64,000 bases of DNA, taken from positions 1,488,001 to 1,552,000 of the forward strand of contig NZ_CP036348.1 of the NCBI RefSeq assembly GCF_007753095.1, written 5' to 3'. A model generated the notes under the pieces. It was not told where the DNA came from. It worked only from the letters and a program-made list of their open reading frames with translations, and made no database searches. This stretch comes from Rosistilla carotiformis (GTDB taxonomy: Bacteria > Planctomycetota > Planctomycetia > Pirellulales > Pirellulaceae). Positions 40,142 through 48,782 of this stretch are shown in pieces; positions within the stretch are counted from its first letter, which is position 1, and each line of letters begins with the position of its first letter. The position numbers and the translations under genes were made by a program.

Positions 40142-41425
40142 TCACGCCAGTTGATCGCGAATCCGCTGATCCAGCTCCGCCTGGGCAGCGGCGAAGGAGG
40201 CGAGCCCGGCCAAGGTCATGAGGCTGTCGATCGCAAGACTGCCGTCTCGGATCCCTTCCTGCCAATGTTGGTGAACAGGGACTTTGCCTTGGTCGGCGAT
40301 GGCTTGCCGTTGTTGTTCCGACATCGTTGGAAACAGATCATCCACCCCATGATCCATTGCCAATTGCTGCAACTGAAGGGGGCTGAGCGAACTTGCCTTG
40401 GCCGCGTTTTCGACGAACTGCCGCTCTAGGTCGCTGATCTCCCATAACTTCTCCACGCCGACCAGCGAAGGATCGACTCCTTGGTGCAGCTTGACCTCAT
40501 AGTGTTGATCCAGCTGAGAACGCCACGGTTCCTCCAGCACGTCTTTGGCCTGAAGGGCGACCTTCGTCGGCATCGTGATCACGTCGACTCCGGCCAGACG
40601 CTGCAACTGTTCAGCGTCGCGCAAACTGGCGGCGATCTGTTGCGTTCGCTCGTCTCCATTCCCCGTCTCGCAGGACGCGACAGCCGCTTGGCTAGCCAAG
40701 GTCGTCTTTTCGCCAACCCACTCGCCGTCGCCCAGATCATTTTCGGCAATGTATGAATTCAAACGGCCAAGGAAGACATTCACGTACGCGGGCCGCGCGA
40801 ATGCGGTGGCGACGTAATTTTGACGGGCACTGAAGCCAAGCGTGCAGTTCACCCGAATCCCTTCGTCGCTCAATTGCTTGATGGCCACGAGTCCGGCGGG
40901 CGTCAACGGAACTTTGACAAGGAAATATTCCGGACAAAGCTCATGGCACCGGCGCGCGTAGGCGAGCGTCGCTTCCACGTCATTGGCGACATCGGTGTGC
41001 AATTCGACACTCACACGGCATCGAAATCTTTCGACCAGTTTCAACGCATGGCGTAGGTTCAGGATAAACGCGATCTCGCGCACCCGAGCACTCTCGGAAA
41101 TGCCGGGAAGCAATTTCGCAGCTTCGGGAATGAAATGATCGTAGGTGCCATTTTGCACCTCCGCGTTCAACAATGAATTGTTGGTCGTCAGACCGCTGAA
41201 CTGGGAATTCCAGAGGTCGCCGATCGCTTCCAGATCACCACTATCGAGCCACAATTGCGTGTTGGTCGGATTGGTCCGCTGCCAGAACGGATCCTCGGTC
41301 GTCTCGGGCGCCGGACCGCGCCAACGGATATCGCGTCGAATGGACTCCGCGATTTGCTTCGATTGTTCCGTGTGGGGAAGGATGGTTTCGGTGATCGCTC
41401 CCTCGCGATCTGTCTTGGTGGTCAT
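40142..41425 (-). CDS. tal: Transaldolase-family protein
   Basis: 427 residues. The TIM-barrel core is visible: WLDSGDLEAIGDLWNSQFSGLTTNNSLLNAEVQNG, SVELHTDVANDVEATLAYAR, the Schiff-base strand FLVKVPLTPAGLVAIKQLSDEGI, RVNCTLGFSARQNYVATAFARPAYVNVFLGRLNSYI, and VDVITMPTKVAL. It is longer than the 220- or 320-residue classes because of an N-terminal extension and an approximately 80-residue C-terminal helical part. It transfers dihydroxyacetone units in the pentose phosphate pathway. A short uncertain ORF overlaps its start codon by 4 bp (ATGA). Confidence 0.9.
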   Translation of the reverse strand: MTTKTDREGAITETILPHTEQSKQIAESIRRDIRWRGPAPETTEDPFWQRTNPTNTQLWLDSGDLEAIGDLWNSQFSGLTTNNSLLNAEVQNGTYDHFIPEAAKLLPGISESARVREIAFILNLRHALKLVERFRCRVSVELHTDVANDVEATLAYARRCHELCPEYFLVKVPLTPAGLVAIKQLSDEGIRVNCTLGFSARQNYVATAFARPAYVNVFLGRLNSYIAENDLGDGEWVGEKTTLASQAAVASCETGNGDERTQQIAASLRDAEQLQRLAGVDVITMPTKVALQAKDVLEEPWRSQLDQHYEVKLHQGVDPSLVGVEKLWEISDLERQFVENAAKASSLSPLQLQQLAMDHGVDDLFPTMSEQQRQAIADQGKVPVHQHWQEGIRDGSLAIDSLMTLAGLASFAAAQAELDQRIRDQLA

Positions 41426-41754
41426 ACAGGCGCTACCTTTCCGGTTTGACTAAGGACGAACCGTGCCTTCCGCTCCGCAACTCGCGCTTTCAGTGGCAGG
41501 CACGCATTGGATTCAACGACCTCAGACAGGCTCTGCAAAACATGCACCTTTACGCGGCGCTTGTCAGAAAAAGGAACCAGGTCAGCGAGAGGCATCGAAG
41601 TCGCCATGGCACAACCATCCACGCGTTGCGGATCTGCAATCACTGGCTGGTTCGTCTGCGCGCAGGTCGACCGAAGTGGTTGATTTGAGTCCAATCGCTG
41701 ATCGATGGGCGTCACTGCGAGGAAGGCCGACGACACGAGGTGTGATGCCTTCAT
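41422..41754 (-). CDS. Uncertain small ORF coupled to tal
   Basis: A 110-codon frame ending in a TGA that overlaps the tal ATG. It starts MKASHLVSSAFLAVTP, then shows FSDKRRVKVHVLQSLSEVVE and a basic C-terminus LKARVAERKARFVLSQTGKVAP. The frame is also open further upstream into exoD. No family resemblance and no good ribosome-binding site were found. The 4-bp overlap is the only hint it is translated; a decayed gene or chance frame is equally likely. Confidence 0.22.
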   Translation of the reverse strand: MKASHLVSSAFLAVTPIDQRLDSNQPLRSTCAQTNQPVIADPQRVDGCAMATSMPLADLVPFSDKRRVKVHVLQSLSEVVESNACLPLKARVAERKARFVLSQTGKVAPV

Positions 41755-41824
41755 CGAAACACAAGCGGCGATCGCGATCGCTCCATTGAACGCGAACTCT
41801 CCTTCAATGCGGCGCTTGTTCGCG
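41426..41824. other. Gap between exoD and tal
   Basis: About 400 bp, occupied only by the uncertain ORF described at 41422–41754. No promoter, hairpin or repeat could be supported. Confidence 0.4.
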
Positions 41825-42469
41825 CTAGTGCAGCAGGCCCCAAGCGACGATCCCAACGAAGCCGATGGAAAATAACATCGCGAGACCTGCCAGAAGACCA
41901 TCCTTTGAAAGGATAGCAAGGGAAAATGTGGCGATCGCTGCCCCGGCGACGTTTGCACTCATCGGCACAAACTCCAACAAGGGCGTCGTCAAAGCGATCA
42001 GGATGCAGGCCACCGCGATCATCGCCACGCCCACATGGCGCAGCAGCCATGAATAACGCGGCTTGGTCAGGCGATCCAATCGCTTCGCCCAAGGCTTCAG
42101 ATGATCGATCATTTTGTGGACACGTTGACTACGAATCTCGCGATTTTCCAGCCACTGCGGTACCCAAAGATGGTCTCGCCGAAACAAAATTTGCACGGCG
42201 ACGAGAATGATCAAGACACCCAACACGACGGGAACACCGGGGATATCGGCCGGGCCGGGTGCTAACATGATCAAACCAATCAACAACAGAATCGGTGCAA
42301 ACGAATGCTTTCCGACCGCGTCGAGTGCGTTACCAAAAGAAACGGTTTCCTGCCGCTCGGACAGTGTATCGAGACGTTTCAATAACGAGCTCAGCGGTTT
42401 CTCGCAAATGCTTTCGCCCGCTTCGCGCTGCGTTTGCTGAGTCGCTGAGCGAAATAAATTCTCACTCAT
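41825..42469 (-). CDS. ExoD-like exopolysaccharide synthesis membrane protein
   Basis: 214 residues starting after a strong GGAGGGAGG ribosome-binding site (42474–42482). The ExoD pattern is clear: PLSSLLKRLDTLSERQETVSFGNALDAVGKHSFAPILLLIGLIMLAPGPADIPGVPVVLGVLIILVAVQ, then DHLWVPQWLENREI, and two further hydrophobic pairs at the C-terminus. ExoD affects exopolysaccharide production and alkali tolerance in rhizobia; its molecular role is unclear. It may be co-transcribed with the downstream tal gene despite the 400-nt gap. Confidence 0.88.
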   Translation of the reverse strand: MSENLFRSATQQTQREAGESICEKPLSSLLKRLDTLSERQETVSFGNALDAVGKHSFAPILLLIGLIMLAPGPADIPGVPVVLGVLIILVAVQILFRRDHLWVPQWLENREIRSQRVHKMIDHLKPWAKRLDRLTKPRYSWLLRHVGVAMIAVACILIALTTPLLEFVPMSANVAGAAIATFSLAILSKDGLLAGLAMLFSIGFVGIVAWGLLH

Positions 42470-43021
42470 GAATGCCTCCCTCCAAATCCGATGCGTTCAT
42501 CACTGGGATCCGTTTCGTCCCTCGTGAGGCAGCTATCGATACAGCGTACGCAGCCTAACGCTCGGTCCTCGTCGCCGCTCGACGCAGGGCACCATCGGAT
42601 GAAAGACCAAGGCAGGCGCACACGCCGTCGCATGGCACGCATATCCTGCCCGTACAGCGCGGTGTCTCACGGTGAATTAGGATCGAATGAAAAAACGAAA
42701 AGCTTTGCAGCTCTCGTGCCGAATCCGGCGCACTGACGAAGTTGGAAGTCAATTTATCGGCCCCAGCACTCCGCGATGGAATCGAGCCGGCAAGCGATTC
42801 CCCACCCCAGCACCCAATTTGGAGTCGGGCATCGGCATCCCGGTCAACTGCGAGAAGAAGCGTCATCTCGTCGACCAACCAACCGTTGCTTCGCCATCGA
42901 AGACAAGGCTCTTCGGAGACACATGCCGCCAAAGAGACGACGCGCGGTAACGTCAGGGACCGGTTGCCGTGAAGAACGGCTCCTTCGATTCATACCGCTG
43001 GTAGCTGCGGCCAATGACCGT
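42470..43021. other. Gene-free stretch beside flgH
   Basis: About 550 bp between flgH and exoD, long for this window. The open frames here are rich in Arg/Ser with no family features. I see no hairpin or repeat. It is the left boundary of the flgFGAH block. Confidence 0.45.
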
Positions 43022-43816
43022 TTAGAAAGGTTGCAACGTTTCGAACCAACGCGTGAACCAGCCCCGCTTGTATCCGTCTCGCATCCGTCCGCGATCGTTT
43101 TTGCGAATTTGCAGATCCAGAAGATCGCGGCTGAGGACGACGTTATCCGGGCCGATGTCCTCGCTGCGACAGGTGCCCGAGAGGAACGTCTCCCAGACAT
43201 TTTCATTCACATACATCGTCTTGTGCGCTTCGACAACCAAGTTGCCGTTGGGGCGGATGTCAACGACGCGAGCAGCGATATTAAACGACAGCGCCTCGCG
43301 ACTCTCGATCTCCGAATCGGCACGGTACAAACTGTTGACAGTCCCTTGCAGACGGAGATCGCCTCCTTCGTGCGTATCGGGCTGCAGTTTGCCACCACGG
43401 AGATTGATCCAATCTTTCAGCAGCGTGTCGTACAATCCGTTCTTTCGGGTCGAGGCGGATCCCTCGGCTTGCAAGCGGGCGATTTCATCGACACGGATCG
43501 TGACGATGTCGTTCATCTGCAGCGTGCGTGTGGGAGGTGGCGGGATGTAGGTCCAACTGGCCGATTGTAATTGCAGGGGGGCATCGTAACGCTGGGTGTA
43601 TTGGGCACCAGCAGCCTCCGGTGGTGCGGCGGCAGCGGGATCGGCCGTCGCCGCGCCCCGATCGTACGGATTGGCGTTTTGATTTGTCGTCGGCGCGATC
43701 TCTTCGCTGCCGATTCCCGATTGAACTTGAGGGAATGGATTTTCCTGAGCTAGCGCCGCGGCAGCGCAACCCAACAGCAAACCGACGAGCCACGTCGATG
43801 AGAAGGCTTTGATCAT
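43022..43816 (-). CDS. flgH: Flagellar L-ring protein FlgH
   Basis: 264 residues with a signal ending in a lipobox-like LLGC (WLVGLLLGCAAAALA). An Ala/Pro-rich linker follows, then the FlgH core: TLQMNDIVTIRVDEIARLQAEGSASTRKNG, LQGTVNSLYRADSEIESREALSFNIAARVVDIRPNGNLVVEAHKTMYVNENVWETFLSGTCRSEDI and VVLSRDLLDLQIR. It forms the outer-membrane ring, consistent with a diderm envelope. It follows flgA by 61 nt. Confidence 0.95.
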   Translation of the reverse strand: MIKAFSSTWLVGLLLGCAAAALAQENPFPQVQSGIGSEEIAPTTNQNANPYDRGAATADPAAAAPPEAAGAQYTQRYDAPLQLQSASWTYIPPPPTRTLQMNDIVTIRVDEIARLQAEGSASTRKNGLYDTLLKDWINLRGGKLQPDTHEGGDLRLQGTVNSLYRADSEIESREALSFNIAARVVDIRPNGNLVVEAHKTMYVNENVWETFLSGTCRSEDIGPDNVVLSRDLLDLQIRKNDRGRMRDGYKRGWFTRWFETLQPF

Positions 43817-43877
43817 TCGATGATTCCCTGAGGTTTGCTGGTTTATCTTTTGGGGAGTTGTTGTTGCCGGTCGTCGA

Positions 43878-44972
43878 TTAGCGTTTCACTTGCGGGGCGC
43901 GGGTGACGATTTCGACTAGCCCAGTGCTGATCACACGGGCCAGCAGTCGCTTGCGGTCTTCGATCGTTTCGATCTGAACCAGGTCCCCTTCGGAACCTTC
44001 GCCCAACGCCTTGCCGCCAGTGCGGATCACGATCGCACCACCGACCACCATGACTTCGACCATGTCGTTGCGACGGACCAGGATCGGCGGACCAACGTCA
44101 CTCTGCTCAATCCAACGACCTGCAGGAACGTTGCGTTTCACTTCCTGACCAATCAACTGACTCATGTCGGTGGCCAATTGATCGCTGCGGACCTTCGAAT
44201 CGATCACCTTCCATTGCAGCTGGCTGGCGCCGACGATCTGTCCGCGGGAAAGGTTCTGCGTGGCGACGATCGCTCGCGGCAATTGAGTGATCTGCAGATA
44301 GACGGGAACCTCCCGCGTTTGCCCCTCCACACTAGCCGTTAAGACAAACCGAGCGACTCCGGCGGTGATCGTGGTGGGTACCGCAACGCGTTGGTAGCTG
44401 GTGATGTCTTCGACTTTGTCGATCGGCAGTCGAGCCCATTCGATCTTGTATTCGAAATCGGTTTCGTAGTCCTGCATCGCTTGTTCGACGACCCGCTCGA
44501 TCAAGCGTTTGCTTTGCGGCTCGATTTCTTTTGGCGCGACTTCGGCCACCGTCGTGACCACCTTCGCGGCGACCTGCACGATGGGATTTGAGCGGACGCT
44601 TGTCGATTCGGGTCCAACCCACAGGATGGGCGCGGTGACCAGTTTGGAATGGTTAAGCGCCTCTGCCAATCGGTACCGCATCAGCCGGAGCGGTCGTCCG
44701 TCGGTCGGGACCAGACCAACCGTCGACTTGCGCAGCTGTTCCCAGACGTTGTCGGGGATCGAAACGGGTTGCACGACGTCTTCGACACGGACGATCGATG
44801 AAGTGACCGAGACGTTTGGCTTCAGCTGAAGTGTCCACGGATCGGACTGCTGTGCGAGTGCGGCGGTGCTGAGCATCCCCAGGCAAACGCCGACAGCGCA
44901 GACGATTTGCCAGCTGACGCCAGAACGCCGCTGCGTTGCTGAACTGCGAAATTCGTGGCGTTCGGCAATCAT
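43878..44972 (-). CDS. flgA: Flagellar P-ring assembly chaperone FlgA
   Basis: 364 residues from ATG 44972, with a signal segment (WQIVCAVGVCLGMLSTAALAQ). The N-terminal half is specific to planctomycete-type FlgA (VTSSIVRVEDVVQPVSIPDNVWEQL…). The C-terminal SAF/ChapFlgA domain is clear: AIVATQNLSRGQIVGASQLQWKVIDSKV, LIGQEVKRNVPAGRWIEQSDVGPPILVRRNDMVEVMVVGGAIVIRTGGKALGEGSEGDLVQIE. About 140 residues longer than E. coli FlgA. It helps FlgI assemble in the periplasm and follows flgG by 29 nt. Confidence 0.93.
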   Translation of the reverse strand: MIAERHEFRSSATQRRSGVSWQIVCAVGVCLGMLSTAALAQQSDPWTLQLKPNVSVTSSIVRVEDVVQPVSIPDNVWEQLRKSTVGLVPTDGRPLRLMRYRLAEALNHSKLVTAPILWVGPESTSVRSNPIVQVAAKVVTTVAEVAPKEIEPQSKRLIERVVEQAMQDYETDFEYKIEWARLPIDKVEDITSYQRVAVPTTITAGVARFVLTASVEGQTREVPVYLQITQLPRAIVATQNLSRGQIVGASQLQWKVIDSKVRSDQLATDMSQLIGQEVKRNVPAGRWIEQSDVGPPILVRRNDMVEVMVVGGAIVIRTGGKALGEGSEGDLVQIETIEDRKRLLARVISTGLVEIVTRAPQVKR

Positions 44973-45001
44973 CGTGGATGTGAAAATGATAAATCCCAAG
45001 A

Positions 45002-45808
45002 TTAGAAACGACGGAGGTTGGCGATGGTTTGCATCATTTGATCGCCCGCCTGGACGGCTTGCGAATTCAGTTCAAACGCCCGTTGCGTGGTGATTAGGTC
45101 GATCAATTCACGGACCGGTTCGACGTTGGAAACCTCGAGATTTCCTTGTCGGATCACCCCCGCGCCATCGCTGCCTGGCGTCGAGAGCTGGTTGGTTCCC
45201 GACGCTTCGGTCTCTTGATACAAATTTTCACCGATCTTCAGCAAGCCATCCGGATTGACGAATTGTGCCAATTGAATCTGCCCCTGTTGTTGCAGTTCAA
45301 CGGTTCCGGGAATCCGCACCGAAACGACTCCGGTGTCGCTGATTTGGATCTGCGTTGCATCTTGAGGGATCGTGATCGGCGGATCGATCAAGCGGCCCGT
45401 CTGAGCCGAACCCAGGACTAATTGCCCGTTGGCGTTGACGTCCAGATTGGCCGCGCGGGTGTAGACGGTCGTCTGGCTGCGTGGATCCAGAACCGGCAGG
45501 AAGCCGCGGCCTTCGATGCCAAAGTCGAGTTCGCGACCGGTCTGTTCCAGCGTTCCTTGGCTGTGATCGGTCTGCGTACTCATCACGCGCACGCCCAATC
45601 CGACCTGCGTTCCGGTGGGGGTTGGTGTTTGGTTGGAATCTTGCACGCCGGGATAGATCTCGTTGCGATACAACAGATCTTCAAAGTTCGCGCGATCGCG
45701 TTTGAACCCAGTGGTGTTCACATTCGCCAAATTATTGGCGATCACATCCAACTTGGTTTCCATCGCGTCCATACCGGTCGCGGCGGTGTATAGCGTTTGG
45801 ACACTCAT
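45002..45808 (-). CDS. flgG: Flagellar distal rod protein FlgG
   Basis: 268 residues. The N-terminal rod motif LYTAATGMDAMETKLDVIANNLANVNTTGFK and the C-terminal VSNVEPVRELIDLITTQRAFELNSQAVQAGDQMMQTIANLR are diagnostic. FRGF-like internal sections include FGIEGRGFLPVLDP and TVYTRAANLDVNANGQLV. GGAG lies upstream of the ATG. It forms the distal rod passing through the L/P rings and follows flgF by 12 nt. Confidence 0.95.
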   Translation of the reverse strand: MSVQTLYTAATGMDAMETKLDVIANNLANVNTTGFKRDRANFEDLLYRNEIYPGVQDSNQTPTPTGTQVGLGVRVMSTQTDHSQGTLEQTGRELDFGIEGRGFLPVLDPRSQTTVYTRAANLDVNANGQLVLGSAQTGRLIDPPITIPQDATQIQISDTGVVSVRIPGTVELQQQGQIQLAQFVNPDGLLKIGENLYQETEASGTNQLSTPGSDGAGVIRQGNLEVSNVEPVRELIDLITTQRAFELNSQAVQAGDQMMQTIANLRRF

Positions 45809-45820
45809 CTATCGCTCCAA

Positions 45821-46573
45821 TTAACTTTGCAAAATGCGCGAGATCAACGATCCCATCACATGATCTTGGTTCTGAATCATCTTGGTATTGGCTTCGTAGC
45901 CACGCGATGCTTCGATCAATTCCATCATCGTGGTGGTCGGGTTGACCGCCGATTGTTCCAACGCACCGTTGGCGACTTCGCGTTCGGTTGGCGCCACCGG
46001 CTGAAAGTCAGCTAGTGGCATGTACAGGTTTTCGCCTTGTCGCGAAAGATCGCCGTATCCGTTGGGACGGGCGAGCATCAGGTCGAACGAGGTACCCGAT
46101 TGGGTGATCCGCCCTCCTGCGGTAACGTCGAAGGGGAGCCGGGGATCGATCTGAATTGGGCGTCCGCCGGTGTCCAATACAGGATCGCCGCCTTGATTGA
46201 CCAGCGTGCCGGCCGAGTTGAACAAGAAGTTCCCGGCGCGGGTCAGCATCTGTTGATCTTCGTGCTCGACGACGAAGAAGTCCGACGCGTTGTGGATCGC
46301 AAAATCGGTGCGAACGCCAGTCTGTTTGATCGGACCCTCGCGGAACTCCGTGCCGGTCGACTGCAGCGTCACGCCGCCGCCGACGTCATCGATCTCTCCG
46401 CTGCCAGGATTTTTCATCGATTCTTCGATCGATTCGGCAAAGCGAGCCTGCAACACCGGCGCCTGAGCTTTGTAGCCCGGCGTGTTGACATTGGCCAAGT
46501 TATGGCTGACCACTTCCAAACGATGGCTCTGCGCTTTGGCGCCGGCCGCCGACATGTACATTCCGTAGGGCAT
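45821..46573 (-). CDS. flgF: Flagellar rod protein FlgF (flagellar hook-basal body protein)
   Basis: 250 residues. N-terminal MYMSAAGAKAQSHRLEVVSHNLANVNTPGYKAQAPVLQARF and C-terminal MMELIEASRGYEANTKMIQNQDHVMGSLISRILQS place it in the FlgF/FlgG rod family. Being the first and slightly shorter of two tandem rod genes, it is best read as FlgF. It is the first gene of the flgF-G-A-H unit, and an inverted repeat lies about 67–94 nt upstream of the start. Confidence 0.9.
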   Translation of the reverse strand: MPYGMYMSAAGAKAQSHRLEVVSHNLANVNTPGYKAQAPVLQARFAESIEESMKNPGSGEIDDVGGGVTLQSTGTEFREGPIKQTGVRTDFAIHNASDFFVVEHEDQQMLTRAGNFLFNSAGTLVNQGGDPVLDTGGRPIQIDPRLPFDVTAGGRITQSGTSFDLMLARPNGYGDLSRQGENLYMPLADFQPVAPTEREVANGALEQSAVNPTTTMMELIEASRGYEANTKMIQNQDHVMGSLISRILQS

Positions 46574-46639
46574 CGAGCTCTCGCCTCTTCGATCTAACGC
46601 CCCCCGGCGTGTATCCTCTCCCCAAAAGCCGCACCGACG

Positions 46640-46667
46640 GACGTTGCAAAATTTTCATTCCAACGTC
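46640..46667 (-). promoter_or_regulatory. Inverted repeat upstream of flgF
   Basis: Seven-bp arms GACGTTG (46640–46646) and CAACGTC (46661–46667) are separated by 14 nt of AT-rich sequence, centred about 80 nt before the flgF start. This could be an operator or part of a promoter; no sigma factor match is convincing. Confidence 0.3.
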
Positions 46668-46859
46668 GCGGTGACTCCTGGTTAAACTTGTCTCTAATCG
46701 ATTCGGGAACTCAGTGACAAGAGCAGCTTGGCAAGCTGCCGACCAATCGCCGACGCGGATCCCCGATCGATGCGATTGATAGCGTTCCCAACCCGTTGAG
46801 CGGCAATGCTACAATCGCGGTCAGCCCTCTTCAAAACCATTTCCATTGGCGGAAACCTC

Positions 46860-48773
46860 ATGAAATCGCTGCTTCTTCGCGTCCTGACGCTGCTGGTTGC
46901 GTTGGCTCCCGCACCCATCCTTTCGCTCGCTAGCGGAGCCGACCAGCCGAACTTTGTCTTCTTGATCTCCGAAGACAATTCGACACACTATCTGAAGTTG
47001 TTCGATTCCCGCGGCGCTGCGACTCCAAATATCGAAGCCCTCGCCGCCAACGGGCTGTTGTTCGAAAACGCCTTCTCCAACGCGCCGGTCTGTTCGGTCG
47101 CTCGCACGACTTTGATTACAAGTTGTTACGGGCCGCGGATCGGCACGCAATTCCATCGCCGCAGCCAGCCCGCTCCAATGCCCGAGGGGCTGCGGATGTG
47201 GCCCGCCTATCTCCGCGATGCCGGCTACTACACGACCAACAACAGCAAAAAAGACTACAACGCGATCGAAGGTCCCGGCGTCTGGGATGCGTCGTCGGGC
47301 AAAGCAACTTGGCGCGACCGCAAACCGGGGCAACCGTTCTTCCACAAACAGTCGTTCGGAACGACGCACGAGAGCCGGCTGCATTTTTCGCGTCAGTCGA
47401 TGGAAGAGAACCCGACGACGACCGATCCTGCGACCGTCTTTGTCGCTCCCTACCATCCCGACACGCCGACCTTCCGCTACACCAACGCCAAGTATCGCGA
47501 CCTGATGCAGCAGGTCGACGCGGAGCTCGGCAAGGTCGTCGATCGATTGGAAGCGGACGGTCTGTTGGAGGAGACATTTATCTTCTACTTTGGCGATCAC
47601 GGCGGAGTGTTGCCGCGGGGCAAAGGCTACGCCTACGACAGCGGTTTGCACATCCCGCTGGTCGTGCGGATTCCGGCCAAATACCAACACCTTGTCGACG
47701 CCACGCGAGGCAGCCGCAGCGAAGGCTTTGTCAGCTTTATCGACTTCGGCCCGACCCTGCTTCATTTGGCGGCAGTCGACGTGCCACAAGGCGTCGACGG
47801 CAAACCGTTCCTTGGGCCTGGGATCTCCGCCGCCGAACTGGCCAGCCGCGACGAAGCGTTTGGATACGCCGACCGATTCGATGAAAAGTGGGACCTCGTG
47901 CGGACGCTGCGGAAGGGACGTTACGAATACGTCCGCAGCTTCCAACCGTTTAATTTCGATGGCCTGCAAAACAACTATCGCTACAAATCGCTGGCGTTTC
48001 AGGAATGGAGGGATCTGTTTGCGGCGGGCGAGTTGAACGCCGTGCAGGCTCAATTTTTCCAACCTCGCAGCGTCGAAGCGTTATACGACCTGGAGTCCGA
48101 TCCGCATGAAACGGTCAACTTGGCCGGCGATCCTCGATACGCCGACGTGCTGATGGAATTGCGAACGCAACTGGGGCAACGGATGCGGCAGATGCCCGAC
48201 CTGAGCCTGTTTCCCGAGAGTGTGCTGATTGACCAAGCGATGGATAATCCCGTGGCTTTTGGCCAGCTGCAGCAGGAACGGATCGCGGCGGCAATGGATG
48301 TCGCCGATCTCAGCTTGCAACCTTTCCTGGATGTGGCGCCGGCGATCGCTAAAACGCTCGCCGCAGAGGATGAACTGCTCCGCTACTGGGGCTGCATCGT
48401 TTGCAGTTGTCACGGCGAACAGGCGGCCTCGTTGGCGGACGTCCTGCGTCGACTGGCATCTGGGGACGCCAGCCGCTTGGTCCGGGTGAGGGCTGCGGAA
48501 AGCTTGAGCCTGATCGCGGGTGAGGATCCGCGGCCGGTGATCATGCAGGCGCTGCGATCGACGACTTCGCCACTCGAAGCGGCGGAGATCCTGAACACGG
48601 TCGTGATGCTTCAAGACGGCCCGACGGCTGTCGAGTTCGAGATTACCGCGTCGTCGCTGGCAAGCTTGAAATTGACGGCCAGCGACGATGCGGCGCTGCG
48701 GCGGCTGGAGTATCTGGATCCGAACTTCCAGCCGATCGCCAAAAAGAAGCCGCCGCAACGCAAAGCGAAATAG
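46860..48773 (+). CDS. Secreted sulfatase with C-terminal helical-repeat domain
   Basis: 637 residues from ATG 46860, with a signal peptide (MKSLLLRVLTLLVALAPAPILSLASG). The sulfatase core: NFVFLISEDNSTHYLKLFDSRGAATPNIEALAANGLLFENAFSNAPVCSVARTTLIT carries the nucleophile Cys78 (oxidised to formylglycine in the family). TFIFYFGDHGGVLPRGKGYAYDSGLHIPLVVRIP and LYDLESDPHETVNLAGDP follow. The motif CSVAR has Val where the consensus has Pro/Ala. The last ~150 residues (SLADVLRRLASGDASRLVRVRAAESLSLIAGEDPRPVIMQAL) are HEAT-like. Planctomycete sulfatases remove sulfate from algal or animal polysaccharides; exact substrate unknown. Confidence 0.92.
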   Translation: MKSLLLRVLTLLVALAPAPILSLASGADQPNFVFLISEDNSTHYLKLFDSRGAATPNIEALAANGLLFENAFSNAPVCSVARTTLITSCYGPRIGTQFHRRSQPAPMPEGLRMWPAYLRDAGYYTTNNSKKDYNAIEGPGVWDASSGKATWRDRKPGQPFFHKQSFGTTHESRLHFSRQSMEENPTTTDPATVFVAPYHPDTPTFRYTNAKYRDLMQQVDAELGKVVDRLEADGLLEETFIFYFGDHGGVLPRGKGYAYDSGLHIPLVVRIPAKYQHLVDATRGSRSEGFVSFIDFGPTLLHLAAVDVPQGVDGKPFLGPGISAAELASRDEAFGYADRFDEKWDLVRTLRKGRYEYVRSFQPFNFDGLQNNYRYKSLAFQEWRDLFAAGELNAVQAQFFQPRSVEALYDLESDPHETVNLAGDPRYADVLMELRTQLGQRMRQMPDLSLFPESVLIDQAMDNPVAFGQLQQERIAAAMDVADLSLQPFLDVAPAIAKTLAAEDELLRYWGCIVCSCHGEQAASLADVLRRLASGDASRLVRVRAAESLSLIAGEDPRPVIMQALRSTTSPLEAAEILNTVVMLQDGPTAVEFEITASSLASLKLTASDDAALRRLEYLDPNFQPIAKKKPPQRKAK

Positions 48774-48782
48774 CGGCCCCGA

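Noticed and set aside
46644-46663. Sigma-54-like TTGG…TTGCA element upstream of flgF
   Set aside because: The spacing between GG and GC is 12 nt on the minus strand rather than the strict 10 nt required.
46821-48062. 413-codon minus-strand frame antisense to the sulfatase
   Set aside because: The plus strand carries the sulfatase signature and a signal peptide; the antisense frame has none.
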